From: Nelumbo lutea
Taxonomy: Eukaryota > Streptophyta > Magnoliopsida > Proteales > Nelumbonaceae
DNA: 64,000 bases
Assembly (NCBI GenBank): GCA_022828595.1
Contig: JAKGHH010000003.1
Coordinates: forward strand, 14,694,934 to 14,758,933
Direction of reading: 5' to 3'
Under the pieces are notes generated by a model, which was not told the DNA's origin, searched no databases, and was given only the letters and a program-made list of their open reading frames with translations. The position numbers and the translations under genes are program-made. Below, one piece after another: positions 37,201 through 50,146 of this stretch; within the stretch, counting starts at the first letter, position 1, and each line of letters begins with the position of its first letter.

Positions 37201-40200
37201 TCTCTCTTATGGTCGTCTCTTAGAATCCTACAGATCATTTCTGGCATCTATTGCTACCATTCCTATAGCTAGAACAGTGCAAGAGGCTCTTTTGATACCT
37301 GAATGGAAGGAAGCAATGCAAATAGAGATGGATGCACTTATTAAGAACAACACTTGGGAACTAGTTGACTAGTTTGAGAGGAAGAAACCTGTTGGATGCA
37401 GATGGGTATTTATAGTAAAATATAATGTTGATGGCTCTGTAGAGAGATACAAGGCCAGATTGGTTGCAAAGGGATTCACACAAACTTATGGCATAGACTA
37501 CATGGAGACCTTTGCACCAGTTGCAAAGATGGATACAATTAGAGTCCTACTATCTATGGTTGCAAACTTCTCTTGGCCACTTTTTCAGATGGACGTCAAT
37601 AATACTTTTCTAAACAGAGATTTGCAGGAGGAGGTGTACATGGAGTTACCTCCCGATTTTTACAATACAAAAGCAAGAAAGAAAGTTTGTTGACTAAACA
37701 AGGCTTTGTACATGGAGTTACCTCCCGGTTTTGACAGGTTTAGGTTGGCATTAGAAAAGTTCGGCTACATGAAGGCTCAATCAGATCACACTCTCTTCTT
37801 TAAGAAGACAGACTTTTCTTTGACCTTACTTGCTGTCTATGTGGATGATATTGTGGTGACTGGAAGTGATATTAATGAGATAGATGCTCTTAAACAGAAT
37901 CTTCACAAAGAATTTGAAGTAAAAGTCTTGGGAGAACTGCGTTATTTCCTAGGAGTTGAGGTGGCTCGATCTAAGCATGGCATCTTCATCTCTCAAAGAA
38001 AGTATGTCATTGACTTATTGGAAGAAACTGGAAAGTTAGGAGTAAAGCCTGCTGACACACCCATTGAGTTGAACCATAAAATAAGTGAGAAGGTGGAGAA
38101 CCTCTCGAGGACAGGACTATGTATCAAAGGTTGGTTGGGAAACTTCTTTATCTCTGCCTAACACGACCAGACATTTCATATGCTGTCAGTGTTGTCAGTC
38201 AGTACATGCATTCTCCTAGGACCACTCACCTTCTTGTGGTGGAAAGGATACTTGCTTACTTGAAGAGATGCCCAGGGAGAGGCATACTTTTCAAGAACAA
38301 TGGACACATGAAGATAGAAGTGTATACAAATGCTGATTTGGCTGGATATATTGATGACAAAAGATCTACCTCGGGGTATTGTGCATTTGTAGGGGGGAAC
38401 CTTGTTTCTTGGAGAAGGAAGAAACAAAATGTTGTTGCTCGCTCCAGTGCTGAAGCTGAATACAGGTCCATGGCCAATGGTGTTGTAGAAGTGTTATGGC
38501 TGAAATCTTTGCTGGATGAACTTGAAATTGACTATGAGAAACCTTTGATGTTGTATTATGATAATCAAGCAGCAATTAACATTGCCCATAATCCAATACA
38601 GCATGACAGGACTAAACATATCGAAGTGGATAGACATTTTATCCGAGAGCGTGTTGCATCTCAAGAAGTGTCTTCCCTATGTTACCTTTGATATGCAGCT
38701 AGCTGATCTCTTTACTAAAGCAATCACAAAATTCAGGTTGAAGACAGATTTACGCAAGTTGGGTATGACAAAATCTACTCCCAACTTGAGGGGGAGTGTA
38801 GAGATAGCTGATAAGCTGTTAGTGTTTGTGGGGTTCCAACCCCACATTTTATACCTGCTGATTATTTTATTTTTTATTTAGAATAACTAGGCCGGTTGGG
38901 CCTTGTTTGCCTTTCTTTCATTTGTTTTAAGTAAGGGTATTATGGTAATTAGTCATTGTAATAGATTACAATATAAATACATCTTAGTGGGTGGCTAGAA
39001 ATATAATTCAGCTGAACCCTTTCTTTCCTACTTCTTCTCTTCCTCTCTCCCTTCCTCTTCTATTCGTGACCCTTCTTTCTCTTTCTTTTCTACCTTTTTA
39101 AATTAAAAAACAACTATTTGCTGGTTTAATTTATTCAAGTATCCTCTACCAATCATCTTCCCAGAGGCCGAATCCTGAATCACACAATAAGAAGGGAAGA
39201 AGATTATTGAACAATTTAAAGAATTGGTTATATTACTAACATAAAACAAATTAATAGGGAATTGAGGAACATGTAAAACATTAGAAAGGGTAGGGCCAAA
39301 AGGAAGAGAAATGGTTCCTTGACCAGCTATGGTAGAGAATGAACCATCAGCCAGTCTCACTTTGTCTCTTCCAGAGAGGAGATGATAGGTCTAAAAGTAA
39401 GTAGATTTACCGGTCATGTGTTTTGACACCCCAGAATCAATTATCCAAGGAGTGTAAGAGGAATGAGACGATACATGGAGAGCTGTGGCAGAATTACCTG
39501 ACGCATATGAAGTTGATGGAGGAGGAGCGTCCATCTAGCGAATTGCCTTACCATAAAGTTCTAAATGATCACGAAAGGAATTAATGATATCCTCCCTAGG
39601 GTCAGAACCATAGGTGTATGCCTGAACTGTAGTAGTAGTTAGGGGCTGGTTCTCCTGAGTAACCATGTTTGCTGTAGTGAATTTTCTTGAACCTTGCTGT
39701 CCTACCTTCTTATTCGGATATGAACCCTATTTCTTACTCAATTCTTGAGCCCATTTCGGCTTCCCATGAAGGTCCCAACATGTGTCACGAGTGTGTCGAG
39801 GTTTCTGGCAATGGGTGCACCATAGTTTTTCTTTGTCATCCACCCTTTTTTGAGAGTCTCCCTTCTTAAAGGGATTTCCCCCACTTGTAACAACACTTCC
39901 TTTTGCTTCCAACACAACTGCATCTCCCCCAGAATTATTCATCAGATTTCTTCTACTTTCCTCTTGGACAGATGGGAGATCTTTGCTTCCAAGAATCTGT
40001 ACTCTAATGGATTCATACATAGGGTTCAGGCCAAGGAGGAAGGCAAAGACTCTCTACTTGAACACAAGAGTCCTATATGCTTTGGCATCTTCATTACACT
40101 TTCAGTCTACACTCTGGTAGTGATCCAACTCTTTCCAGATGGAAGACAAGTCTGATTTGGCTTGTTCTCAAATCTCATAAGCTGTCTTAGCCCACATAAA

Positions 40201-43200
40201 ATTTCTTTTCACCTGAGGTTGCATAGACACTAAGAGCCATGACATTACCATGCAGTTTTCTTAGTTCCACCTATCATGCTCAGTACTCCTAGAATTAGGT
40301 TCTTTAATTCTTCCATTTATATATCCTATCTTTCTCCTTGCAGTAATGTATAACCTGATCCCCTTCGACCATTCTAAGTAATTGAGACCATTAAGAGGTA
40401 TGACAGATATAGGGAAGGATAAATCCATACCCCCACTCATTCCATTCTGCATTGAGGAAACACTAGAAGTGGCTGAATCTTCACTGAAAAAACACGGTCC
40501 AACCTGTCCAACCTGTTTTCCCTTTCACACACTATATTATTTCTGAAAAAAAATATTCACACCAGGAAACTACAGGCAGCCACCTTTTAGATTGACACAG
40601 TCCTTCAAGTCACCCAAAAAAAAATATACTGCTGTTACAGCACCTACAGGTTATCACCGGCCTACAAACTACCCACTGTACTGCTGTCACAACACACACA
40701 GGTCATCTCCGACTTACAAACTCTCCACAAAGCTTCTGTCGCAGCACATACAGGTCACCTCTGACCTACAACTACCACAAGGATCACTCGATCCTACAAA
40801 AATGAAGGTACATGTGCTGATCACCTCACATCAGTTGATTTATCGCTCTTTTTTGGGTCTGTCCTGATACACGATCAGGAAAAAAATAATAAAAAAAGAA
40901 GAAAGAAACTTCTGAGATCAGTCCAAAGATCTACCTTGGTTCTTCAGAAAATAAATTAGCAGCATGATGAGGGAGAAGATAAAGGAGGGATTTCCCAATC
41001 TCCTTTCAGATCAAATGAATCTGCTCTGATACCATCTTGTTCAGAAGCTGAAGTGAAGAGAAGAGAGAAGAGAGAAAGAGAGAGGAGAAAAGAGAGATCT
41101 GAGAGCAAGAACTATTACTGGTGGCGCCAGCTTTTTGGTATTTATATTAGGGCAACCAGAACATAGCATAAAGAGAGGGGAATTACAATAGTACCCCTAC
41201 GACACTAACAGAAATAAAAAACAAAGAAAAACAACTTATAAACAGCCTTTTAACAGTTTGTAATGATTTCCTTAATTTTCATGCATGCAGGAATGGTAGT
41301 ATTTGCAAAAATGAAGCAGTATCTACAAATTGCAGGATGGGAATCTTTGGACTCCCTTATGAGATTCTGCAACCAATATGCCTTTCATTATCCCTTGCTT
41401 CTTTTTCTAGTTTCTTTGGAAGTGCTTCAGCACATAGAGGAAAATATAAGGAGATAGAGGGTCTCCTCGCTTATACCTCTACTAGGTTTAAATTCATATG
41501 CTGGACTCCCATTGATTAAAATCTTATAGGAGACCATTTTTATACACTCCATAACCCATGCAATCCATTTCTCGTGAAAGCCAAGTTTCTTTAGTACTTT
41601 CTCAAAGTTGCAGAAACTAGGGTTTCAAGAGACAGGAAGAAGAGAAGAGAAGAGAAGAGAAGAAGAAGAAGAGGAAGAAGAGAGCAAGTGTTGAGAGGTG
41701 TGTGTTATTCACTGTTCACACCCTCAAAAGATTACTTTATAATTTGAGAAAATAATAATTACAAGAAGGCCTCTATCTGGGTGCCCAAATACTGAGAGAG
41801 TATAAGAAAGGAGAAAAAGACCAAAAACACCCCTTCCCATTCTAATTTATCATAGGCCTTCTCCATATCAATTTTATAGACCATAATCCTTGAGCTTCCT
41901 TTCCTCTTTTTCATAGTACGTATTATCTCATGTGCAATAAGGATATTATCATTTATTTGTCTATTCGGCACAAAGGCACTCTGATAAGTGGATATAATTT
42001 TGTCTAGGAGATGTTTAATCCTATTGTCAAGAATTTTAGTAATTTTTTTATAAATGACATTACAGAGACTGATAGGCCTGTAGTAGACAAGAATTTCCAC
42101 TCTGGAAGAAAACTTTAACTACATCACACACTGAATCTCCTATAGTATTCCAGAATTTTTTGAAAAATAATACATTTAAATTGGAAAATCTGATTTAATT
42201 CAATAAGGATGAATAATTTGCCACCTTCATATATTTGAGAAAAAATAGTTATTTATACATTCCTAAATAACCTTGCCCGTGATGAGGACATCCTTGCTGC
42301 AATAGTGTTTCAGCAAGAGATAATATGAGCTACATAAGGGGGCGGGGCCCACTCATGTGATGTGTTGACCTGCCCATCTTGTGAAAAACTAAGGCTGCGT
42401 TTGCTTGTGACATAAATGCAAATATGTACTCTGCATAAATACCTTCTCTTCAGTTCATGAATGCAAAATGGTTCAGAGTTGTAAACCCATTTTGTACTCT
42501 TCTTGTTTGTTTCATGTCGATGTAAAGTGCTGTATGGCGGTCTCCCTCTTGCTTGATTGACGTAATAAGTAAGCCTATGTACATCGAGATCCGAAGAGCA
42601 CAAGTTTGTATCCATCGAATGGATACACTAATGCACTCTCCTCACGATATGAATATGTCAGAAAAACATTTTTCCCCTCTTAATTGATTCACTTTTGTAT
42701 GGCAAACAAACGCTCACAAACCCTAACTAGGGTATTTATACCCCAGTTCGACGTTTGTATCGCAAACAAACACAGCCTAAATGGAAGTTCAAAAAGGAAA
42801 ACAAAACGTTGTGGTGACTTTTGGCATTCTCTCCCTTGTGAGAGAGACAAAGAGAAAAAGTAGGGTTTCTTGTCTTGTTCTTTTATTAGTGGATAGTGGG
42901 ACCTGCACTCCACCATCTTCCTTTGGCTTCCTCTACAAGCCTTCTTTGTTGTAGAGTGCAGAGAGACTTTGGGGAACTCCATATGTAAGGTGATACATCT
43001 TAGTGAAAAGAGAATAGAAAAAAAAAGAAAGGAAATACAAGGGTTTTCTCTTGAAGCTAGAAGAAGATAAGGCATCCTTCTAGACAAGAAGGCTTGGTGA
43101 TATCCAATAAAACATACTTCTTTTGATGTGGTTGCCTCTAGTTATTGCTAGAGAGATTGTTGTACCCCATTATTCTTGTTGATAGTGGAGGATATTTGGA

Positions 43201-46200
43201 CATCGTCCCATAGTTTTTACCCTCATATTGTAGGGTTTTTTCATGTAAATCTTGGTGTCTCTATTATTTCTCTCTTTGTATTTGATTAATTGTCTCTATT
43301 TCTTTGTGCTTTTTATAGTTGAATTTCTTAGTTTTTCACAAGGAAGACATAAGGGTTTATTACCCCAACACTACACACTCTTCCTTTTTCATTTTTCTAT
43401 CTCCTTTTATGTATTTCTCCACTTCCCAATCAATTAAATTTCATGAATAGAACTGGTCTATAGTGCCTTGATTTTGATATTTACATCCGTGATTTCTTTG
43501 ATTCTTTCTTTATATTTGGAGGATGGAAGGTTAAATTTTCTTGGACGATAATGGGATTTTTACAATGCATCTTCTTGCAAGAGTTAATTCATTTTAGATT
43601 CTGTTAGAGTTGGTTGAGTAGGAGTAACTTAGTCTTTTCATTATACTTTAAGTGGTGACTATAGGGGCATATTTGACTTTGTACCCCTTATGAATACAAT
43701 AAAAGGTTATGGTCGACTAGGAGGGGATTGACTCTCTAGTTTGACAGATTTCTCCTTTCTTAATTCATTTTAGATTCTGTTAGAGTTGGTTGAGTAGGGG
43801 TAACTTTGACTTTTCATTATACTTTAAGTGGTGACTTGGCAATACTGTTTTGTTTTAAATTTCTTCTTCTTTTCTTTGACTTGCGATCTCTCCTCTTCTT
43901 CTTTTCTCCTTTTCTGGGCTGTGATCTGGGTTACACAAAGTAGAAGGCTGCAACAACCCTTTTTGGTGATTCCAGGATTGCCATGATCTCCATTACAGGT
44001 GTTAGGAGGGTGCGACAGCCCTAGGTTGGTGATTCTAAGACTTCTGTCTCCATGAGTGACAGCGCTAGTGTTCGTGTTGTCGTGTGTATGGTGGTTCAGA
44101 CCCTCTACTGAGCAGTTTCAAGAGGGGTTTTCCTTGTTTGTTGCGGCTATGGTGGTTGGTTAACAGTAGTGATGTGAGATTTTTCTTTTTTCTTGAGCAA
44201 GATGGTTGAATGTGTCTGAATGGTGCCTGGTTGAGAGAGTGTCATGAGGTGATGTATAGACTGCAGCAGTGTTGACTTAACAGCAATATTTTTTTTTGTT
44301 GGTTGATAATTCAGAATTAGAAAAGGTAATTGATAGTTACCTGTATTGAGAACACCATAGCAGCAACAGGAGATGGTGGTAGTGATCAGAAATCTAGTGT
44401 GATGATCCCCTCAGACTATTTAGGTGTGCAGATGACATCAATTAAACTTAATGGTGAAAATTATGTGCCATGGGCCAAGTCATTGGAGGTTTTTCTCGAG
44501 GTCAAGAGGAAGGTGAATCTCTAGGGTTTGATGATTGGAAACAAGAGGATGCCCAAATCATGACATGTTTATGGAACAGTATGGAACCCAAGATAAGTGT
44601 AAACTTTATGTTCTTAGATATAGCCAAGATAGGTTGTAAATGGGTGTATATTGTTAAATATTTACCAGATGGTAGTGTGGAACGATTGAAAGCCTAACTG
44701 ATTTCTAAGGGTTAGTCTTAATTGTATGGGGTGGATTATCTGACATTCTCCCTTGTGGCTAAGATTGGTTCAGTTCATGTCTTGATTTCCATGGCAGTTA
44801 TGTATGATTAGGGATGACAATTTCCCCCATTTCCTCGATCCCCGTGGGGATCCGCCCCAAATGGGGTGGGGATGGGGAAATTTTCATCTCCGCTAGTGGG
44901 GACGGGGCAGGGACGGGGAGAGCACTCCCCGCCCCGTGGGGACCCCGATCCCCGTCCGTGGGATCCCCACTAATATATATGTATATATGTATATATGTAT
45001 ATATGTATATATGTATGTATACATCATATATGTACACATACGTCTATATATTAATGTTTTAAAAATATGGTTGAATATGTTTGAATCTTTTTTAATAGAT
45101 TGTAAATTTTAATTATTTTATTTTTAATTTTTAAATAAAAAAAAAAAACAAAAACAAAATTATTAACATTATAAAAAATTAAGGGGAATGGGGATCCCCG
45201 TGGGGATGGGGACGGGGATAACCTTGTCCCCGTTAGCGGGGATGGGACGGGGACGGGGACGGGGATGGGGAGAGGCTCCCCGTCCCTGCCCCGCCCTGTT
45301 GCCATTCCTATGTATGATTGACCTTTTTTTAGCTTGACATTAAAAATTCCTTCCTCCACGGTGATCTTTTGGAGGAGGTCTACATGGAGCAACCACCACG
45401 GTTTGTTGCTTAGGGGGAGGATGGTAAGGTGTGTAGGCTCAAAAAGGCAATTTGTGGGATGAAACAGTTTCCTCGTGCTTAGTTTACAAAGTTCAGTGAA
45501 GTGGAGAAAGATTTCGGAATGAAATAATGTCAGGTCGATCACTCAGTGTTTAGTTATGATTCTGAAGCCAGAAAGATTTCATTAGTGGTTTATGTGGATG
45601 ATATAGTCAACTGGTAGTGACAAACTAGGGATTGACAGGCTAAAGGCCTTCTTGCAAGACCATTTCCAAACAAAAGATCTTGGGAAGTTGAAGTATTTCT
45701 TGGGTATAGAAGTTGCCAGGTCGAAACAAGGTATAAATTTGTGCCAAAGAAAATATGTTCTTGATCTATTGGAAGAAACAATATTTTTAGGTGCTAAACT
45801 AGTTGAAACACCCATGGAACCAAATGATAAGTTTAGCAGTAATGCAGGTGAAATGATGATCCTAGAAGATATAGGCGTTAATGGGGAAGTTGAACTACCT
45901 ACCCATTACCAGACCAGACATCTCCTTTGTTGTCAGTGTGGTGAGCCAATTTGTGCAAAACCCCCAAGTACCTCACTAGGATGCAGTTCTTATAATTATA
46001 TGGTACTTGAAGGGAGCTCCAGGTCATGGGTTATTGGACAAGCCAAGAGGAAGTCTTGAGATAGTTGGGTATACAGATGCAGATTGGGCAGGCTCGGTGT
46101 CTAACAGGACATCCACTACAGGTTATAGCACATTTCTTGGAGGAAATCTGGTGACATGGAAGAGTAAGAAGCAAACTGTTGTGGCGAGGAGTAGTGCTGA

Positions 46201-49200
46201 AGCTGAACACAGGGCCATGGCACACACCACATGTGAACTAGTATGGTTGAAAAATCTTCTGCAAGAAGTTGGGTTCTCAATGAGCAAACCTATGAGATTG
46301 TACTATGACAACCAAGCTGCAATTCACATCTCATCCAATCCAGTTTTTCATGAGAGGACGACACATAGAGGTTGATTGCCATTTTGTAAGGGAGAAAGTC
46401 CTTACTGGAGAGATAAGCATAGAGCACATTATTTCGGATGATCAATGGGAAGACTTGTTCACAAAAGGTTTGAATTCAGGGAGAGTGAACTATATATGTA
46501 AGAAGCTGAGATTATATGACATATATTCTCCAGCTTGAGGAGTGTTAGAGTTAGTTGAGTAGGGGTAACTTAGTCTTTCATTATACTTTAAGTGGTGACT
46601 TGGCAATACTGTTTTGTTTTAAATTTCTTTTCCCATACTTAAGTAGGGGCATATTTGACTTTGTACCCTTAATGAATATAATAAAAGGTTATGGTCGATT
46701 AGGAGAGAATTGACTCTCTTGTTCGACAGATTTCTCCTTTCTCTTCTTCTTCTTCTTCTTCTTCTCTCTCTCTCTCTCTGAACAGAACTTATCTGAACCA
46801 TCAAAACAGATTCATTAATAGTCACTAATGAAGTTGCATCACTTTATCCTAGCTCTATGTGTCACTTGATACATCTTGATTTCCCTTTCTTAGTAATGTT
46901 CTATGGGACTTTCTTTCATGTGACATCTAAGATAAGTTGCAGTTTCTTGATTTCCCTTGCTTGAATGCACACTGTGATTTGCTTTATTCTAAAGGCAATT
47001 TTTTGTTTTTAATTTCCTCTTCTGGTTTTTTCTTTCCTGAATTTTTTTCATATTTAATTATAAAAACCTTGTGAAAATAGCCTAAAACAAAGGGCATGAT
47101 AATATCTCATACATTTATGTTTTTGCAGGCCTCCAATGCCTACCTTCAGTTCTTTCGAGGTGCTGGAACAAAAATGTTATTTGAATTTGTTAAAGAAATG
47201 CCTAAACCTGGAATAAAGCTTAGCTTGGATTTCTCTTCTCTTCTTAGTGCACTTTTCTTTACATGGGTCATTTTGCAACTTTTCCCTGTAAGTACAGGAT
47301 ATGCTGACTTTCTATATCAGAACTTAAGCAGATTATAGCAAGTATTCAGGATTGTATGAATTTTTCAATGTAGATCTTTATATTTGAGAATATTTTAACA
47401 CCTACTTCATCTGCTAATAAATTCTTCTATCAGTTATCTGTCTAACTTAATCTCATCTGGATGTGCTTTGAAACTGATAGAAATGAAGGTTCTTATTTTA
47501 GGAACCAGAAAACAAAATAAGCATTATGGATGATAACTAGCTGTTCTTCATTACATATAGGTTAAAGAATCTAATAGTGGTCTATGAATTCCATCTTTTA
47601 CCCAACAAGCTTGCAATTTTAGAACCCCCACCAACAGCCTTGGGTTCCGGATCCCTATCTACATACGTGAAAAACTGATTGATATGATGAGACTTGGTAT
47701 AATAAACAAGGTAAAATGATGCAAGTTAGAGCTATGTCCAAAAACTATGGATTTCTGGTTCCTGACTTGGAAAAAAATCTCACATGGATCTTGGTATTGG
47801 GAAAAGAAGTTTGAGTTATGGAGAGTCATGATAGGATCTTCATGGCAATGGAATTCAAATTTAGTTAGTTCTCCTTGTACACATGGTCTTTGTGCAGTTG
47901 ACATCCCTTAGGTTGGGCAAGGTAGACGATCACAATAAAAAGGACATTACCCAATATTGGTCCCAGCTATCTAGGGTCTTGGAAGGGGTGTACTGTATAT
48001 GGTCCTAACTATTTTTTTGTTTGCACAAAGTAGCCGCTCTCAGACTCGAACCTGCGTTCTCATGCTTTCCAGCCTGAGACTTTACCATTACATGAAGTAA
48101 TGGCTCTAGTCATTATACAAACATGAATTTTCTTTCTATCTATGAAATTATTCACCATGAAGGAATATTTATCCCAAAAAGAGAAAAGGACTATGAGAAA
48201 CAAATCCCTAACCAGAGCTGTAGCTCTGAGGTTTGTTTTATTTTTAATTCTCTAGTTTCTTTTGTTTTCCTTTAAAGTTGTTTTCTTCTCATAATATGAA
48301 TCTTGGATGTAGGTTATATTGACATCTCTTGTTTACGAGAAGGAACGGAATCTAAGAATCATGATGAAAATGCATGGCCTTGGGGATGACCCTTATTGGA
48401 TGATTTCCTATGCTTATTTTCTTTTTATATCATTGACTTACATGTTAGTCTTTGTGATATTTGGCTCACTTATAGGTACACCATTACTGGGGGAATTGCC
48501 TTCCTTTTTTCCATTTATTTTTTGAGTTTTTTTATTCATTTGGTTTCCACATTCACAGGGATAAAGTTTTTCATACTGAATGACTACAGCATACAATTTG
48601 TCTTCTACTTCATCTATATAAATTTGCAAATATCACTGGCCTTTCTAGTGGCAGCTGTTTTTTCAAAAGTTAAGACTGCTTCAGGTGACAATGTTTGAAT
48701 AATTTCATCCATTGAAGAGTAAAACCCATGTTTTGAGTTACAGGAGAAGCTGACGTTTTCATGAATGAAATTTGGTGATGGCAGTAATAGGGTACATATG
48801 CGTGTTTGGATCAGGGCTTTTAGGTCGCTTTCTTTTTCATTTCTTTGTTGAAGATGCATCCTTCCCTAGTGAGTGAAACTACAATGATCTGCTTCACTGA
48901 TCCAATTAGTTATACTTTTCCTTATTGCTAACTATAATCGTTCTGCATTTCTTTTTCTCCTTGTTTTAGGAGGCTGGATTATAGTTATGGAGCTCTATCC
49001 TGGATTTTCTCTATATCGTGGACTATACGAGTTTGGACAGTATTCCTTTCTGGGAAGTTATATGGGGATTGAAGGGATGCAGTGGAAAGATTTGAGTGAT
49101 AGCACGAATGGGATGGAAGAAGTCTTAATTATCATGTTTGTAGAATGGATGGTAGTTCTTCCTGTTGCATATTATTTAGATCAAGTTTTAGCATTAGGAA

Positions 49201-50095
49201 GTGGTGTTAGAAAGCACCCTCTATTTTTCATGGAAAAATTTTGGAAGAAGCGCTCACCATCTTTCCGAAGGCCCAGTTTGAGAAGACAGGGATCCAGAGT
49301 TTTTGTTCAAATGGAGAAAGCTGATGTTTCCCAGGAGGTAACGTTGTCTAGTGTGTACTTTATGCATTTTTTGATTTATTGGGATTTCAGAACATTATAG
49401 CTGGTGTATTTGGACCTAGAGGGATGGGACTCACTGAAGTACAGGTTACTTCTGGATGATCTCCTGGGTGAAATGTGACCTGAGTGGATCTTCTTAACCT
49501 TTCCATCAACATAATAATATGATTGTTACTTCACTTTGTACTAATTTTCCATTAACTATTTATCACATTATTTTGCACATTAAAATGAAAAGATAGAGAT
49601 GATTGTCTACTAGGCCACACATCTCATCTTTGCTCCACTTGTAAAACCACTTGTAGACCATTTTATGATTTTTTCCATTTGTTTGTTTATTTGTTTAATT
49701 TGATCTTCAATTTTCTTTCAAAATTTGCAAGTTTGGGTTCAAAAATTGCAAAAGTTTCTTGTAACTCATCTCCTTGTTTCTGTGCGTGGATGTCAACTTC
49801 ATAGTTTTTACTCTTGTTTCAGAGAGAGAAGGTTGAACAATTACTACTTGAACCACGTGTAAATCATGCCATCATCTGTGACAACATCAAAAAGGTGTAT
49901 CCAGGGAAGGATGGAAATCCTGAGAAATTTGCAGTCAGAGGGTTGTCTCTTTCTTTGCCTCGAGGGGAATGCTTTGGTATTCTAGGTCCTAATGGTGCTG
50001 GAAAAACTTCTTTTATCAATATGGTAAATAGATAGTACCTTGTTTGGCTCTGCAAAATGCAAATCATTTCTTGATTCTCAAATTATGAAATTGTT

Positions 50096-50146
<51 letters not shown>

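Larger units (their letters stand above)
33435..39140 (+). mobile_element. Copia retrotransposon B (plus strand), near full length, 5.7 kb
   Basis: LTRs 33435-33778 and 38797-39140 are both 344 bp and differ at about 11 positions by eye (~97% identity). ATCCT flanks both ends (33430-33434, 39141-39145). The primer-binding site TGGTACCAGAGC starts directly after the 5' LTR at 33779, and GAGGGGGAG precedes the 3' LTR. LTRs begin TGTAGAG and end TTCAAGT, not the usual CA. Removing the element and one ATCCT restores the Copia A reading frame across the gap. It is the youngest layer of the nest. Confidence 0.92.
30713..40452 (-). pseudogene. Copia A gag-pol remnant
   Basis: Read right to left: gag start near 40452 ([14 protein letters not shown]), CCHC knuckle [14 protein letters not shown] near 39800, protease region (39360-39103), interrupted by Copia B at the codons for [13 protein letters not shown], then integrase ([13 protein letters not shown] ... 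[22 protein letters not shown]), reverse transcriptase with YVDDIVITS near 31560, and RNase H ending at 30713 ([21 protein letters not shown]). Several frameshifts and stops occur between these blocks. The order GAG-PR-INT-RT-RH is Copia. Confidence 0.85.
30431..41255 (-). mobile_element. Copia retrotransposon A (minus strand), split by Copia B
   Basis: LTRs lie at 30431-30598 (3') and 41038-41255 (5'). GTTTG flanks both ends (30426-30430, 41256-41260). The LTR reads TGTTAAAAGGCTG... to ...CTTCTGAACA on the minus strand. A primer-binding site TGGTATCAGAGC (41034-41023) follows the 5' LTR and a GAGGGGGAG polypurine tract precedes the 3' LTR. The 3' LTR lacks about 53 bp present in the 5' LTR, removed between AAAGA microhomologies, and has TGT changed to TAT at its start. 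Copia B is inserted at 33435-39140. The element itself is about 5.1 kb and sits inside the LINE. Confidence 0.88.
43602..46808 (+). mobile_element. Copia retrotransposon C, rearranged, internally deleted
   Basis: GATTC flanks it (43597-43601 and 46809-46813). The 3' LTR is 46543-46808 (TGTTAGAG ... CAAAACA). The 5' side is odd: a shortened LTR (43602-43760) is followed by a second copy of the target stretch 'taattcattttagattc' and a second LTR start at 43778. The interior is only ~2.5 kb, with a large loss between gag and reverse transcriptase. A hAT MITE (44809-45310) is inserted in the reverse transcriptase. Confidence 0.82.
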
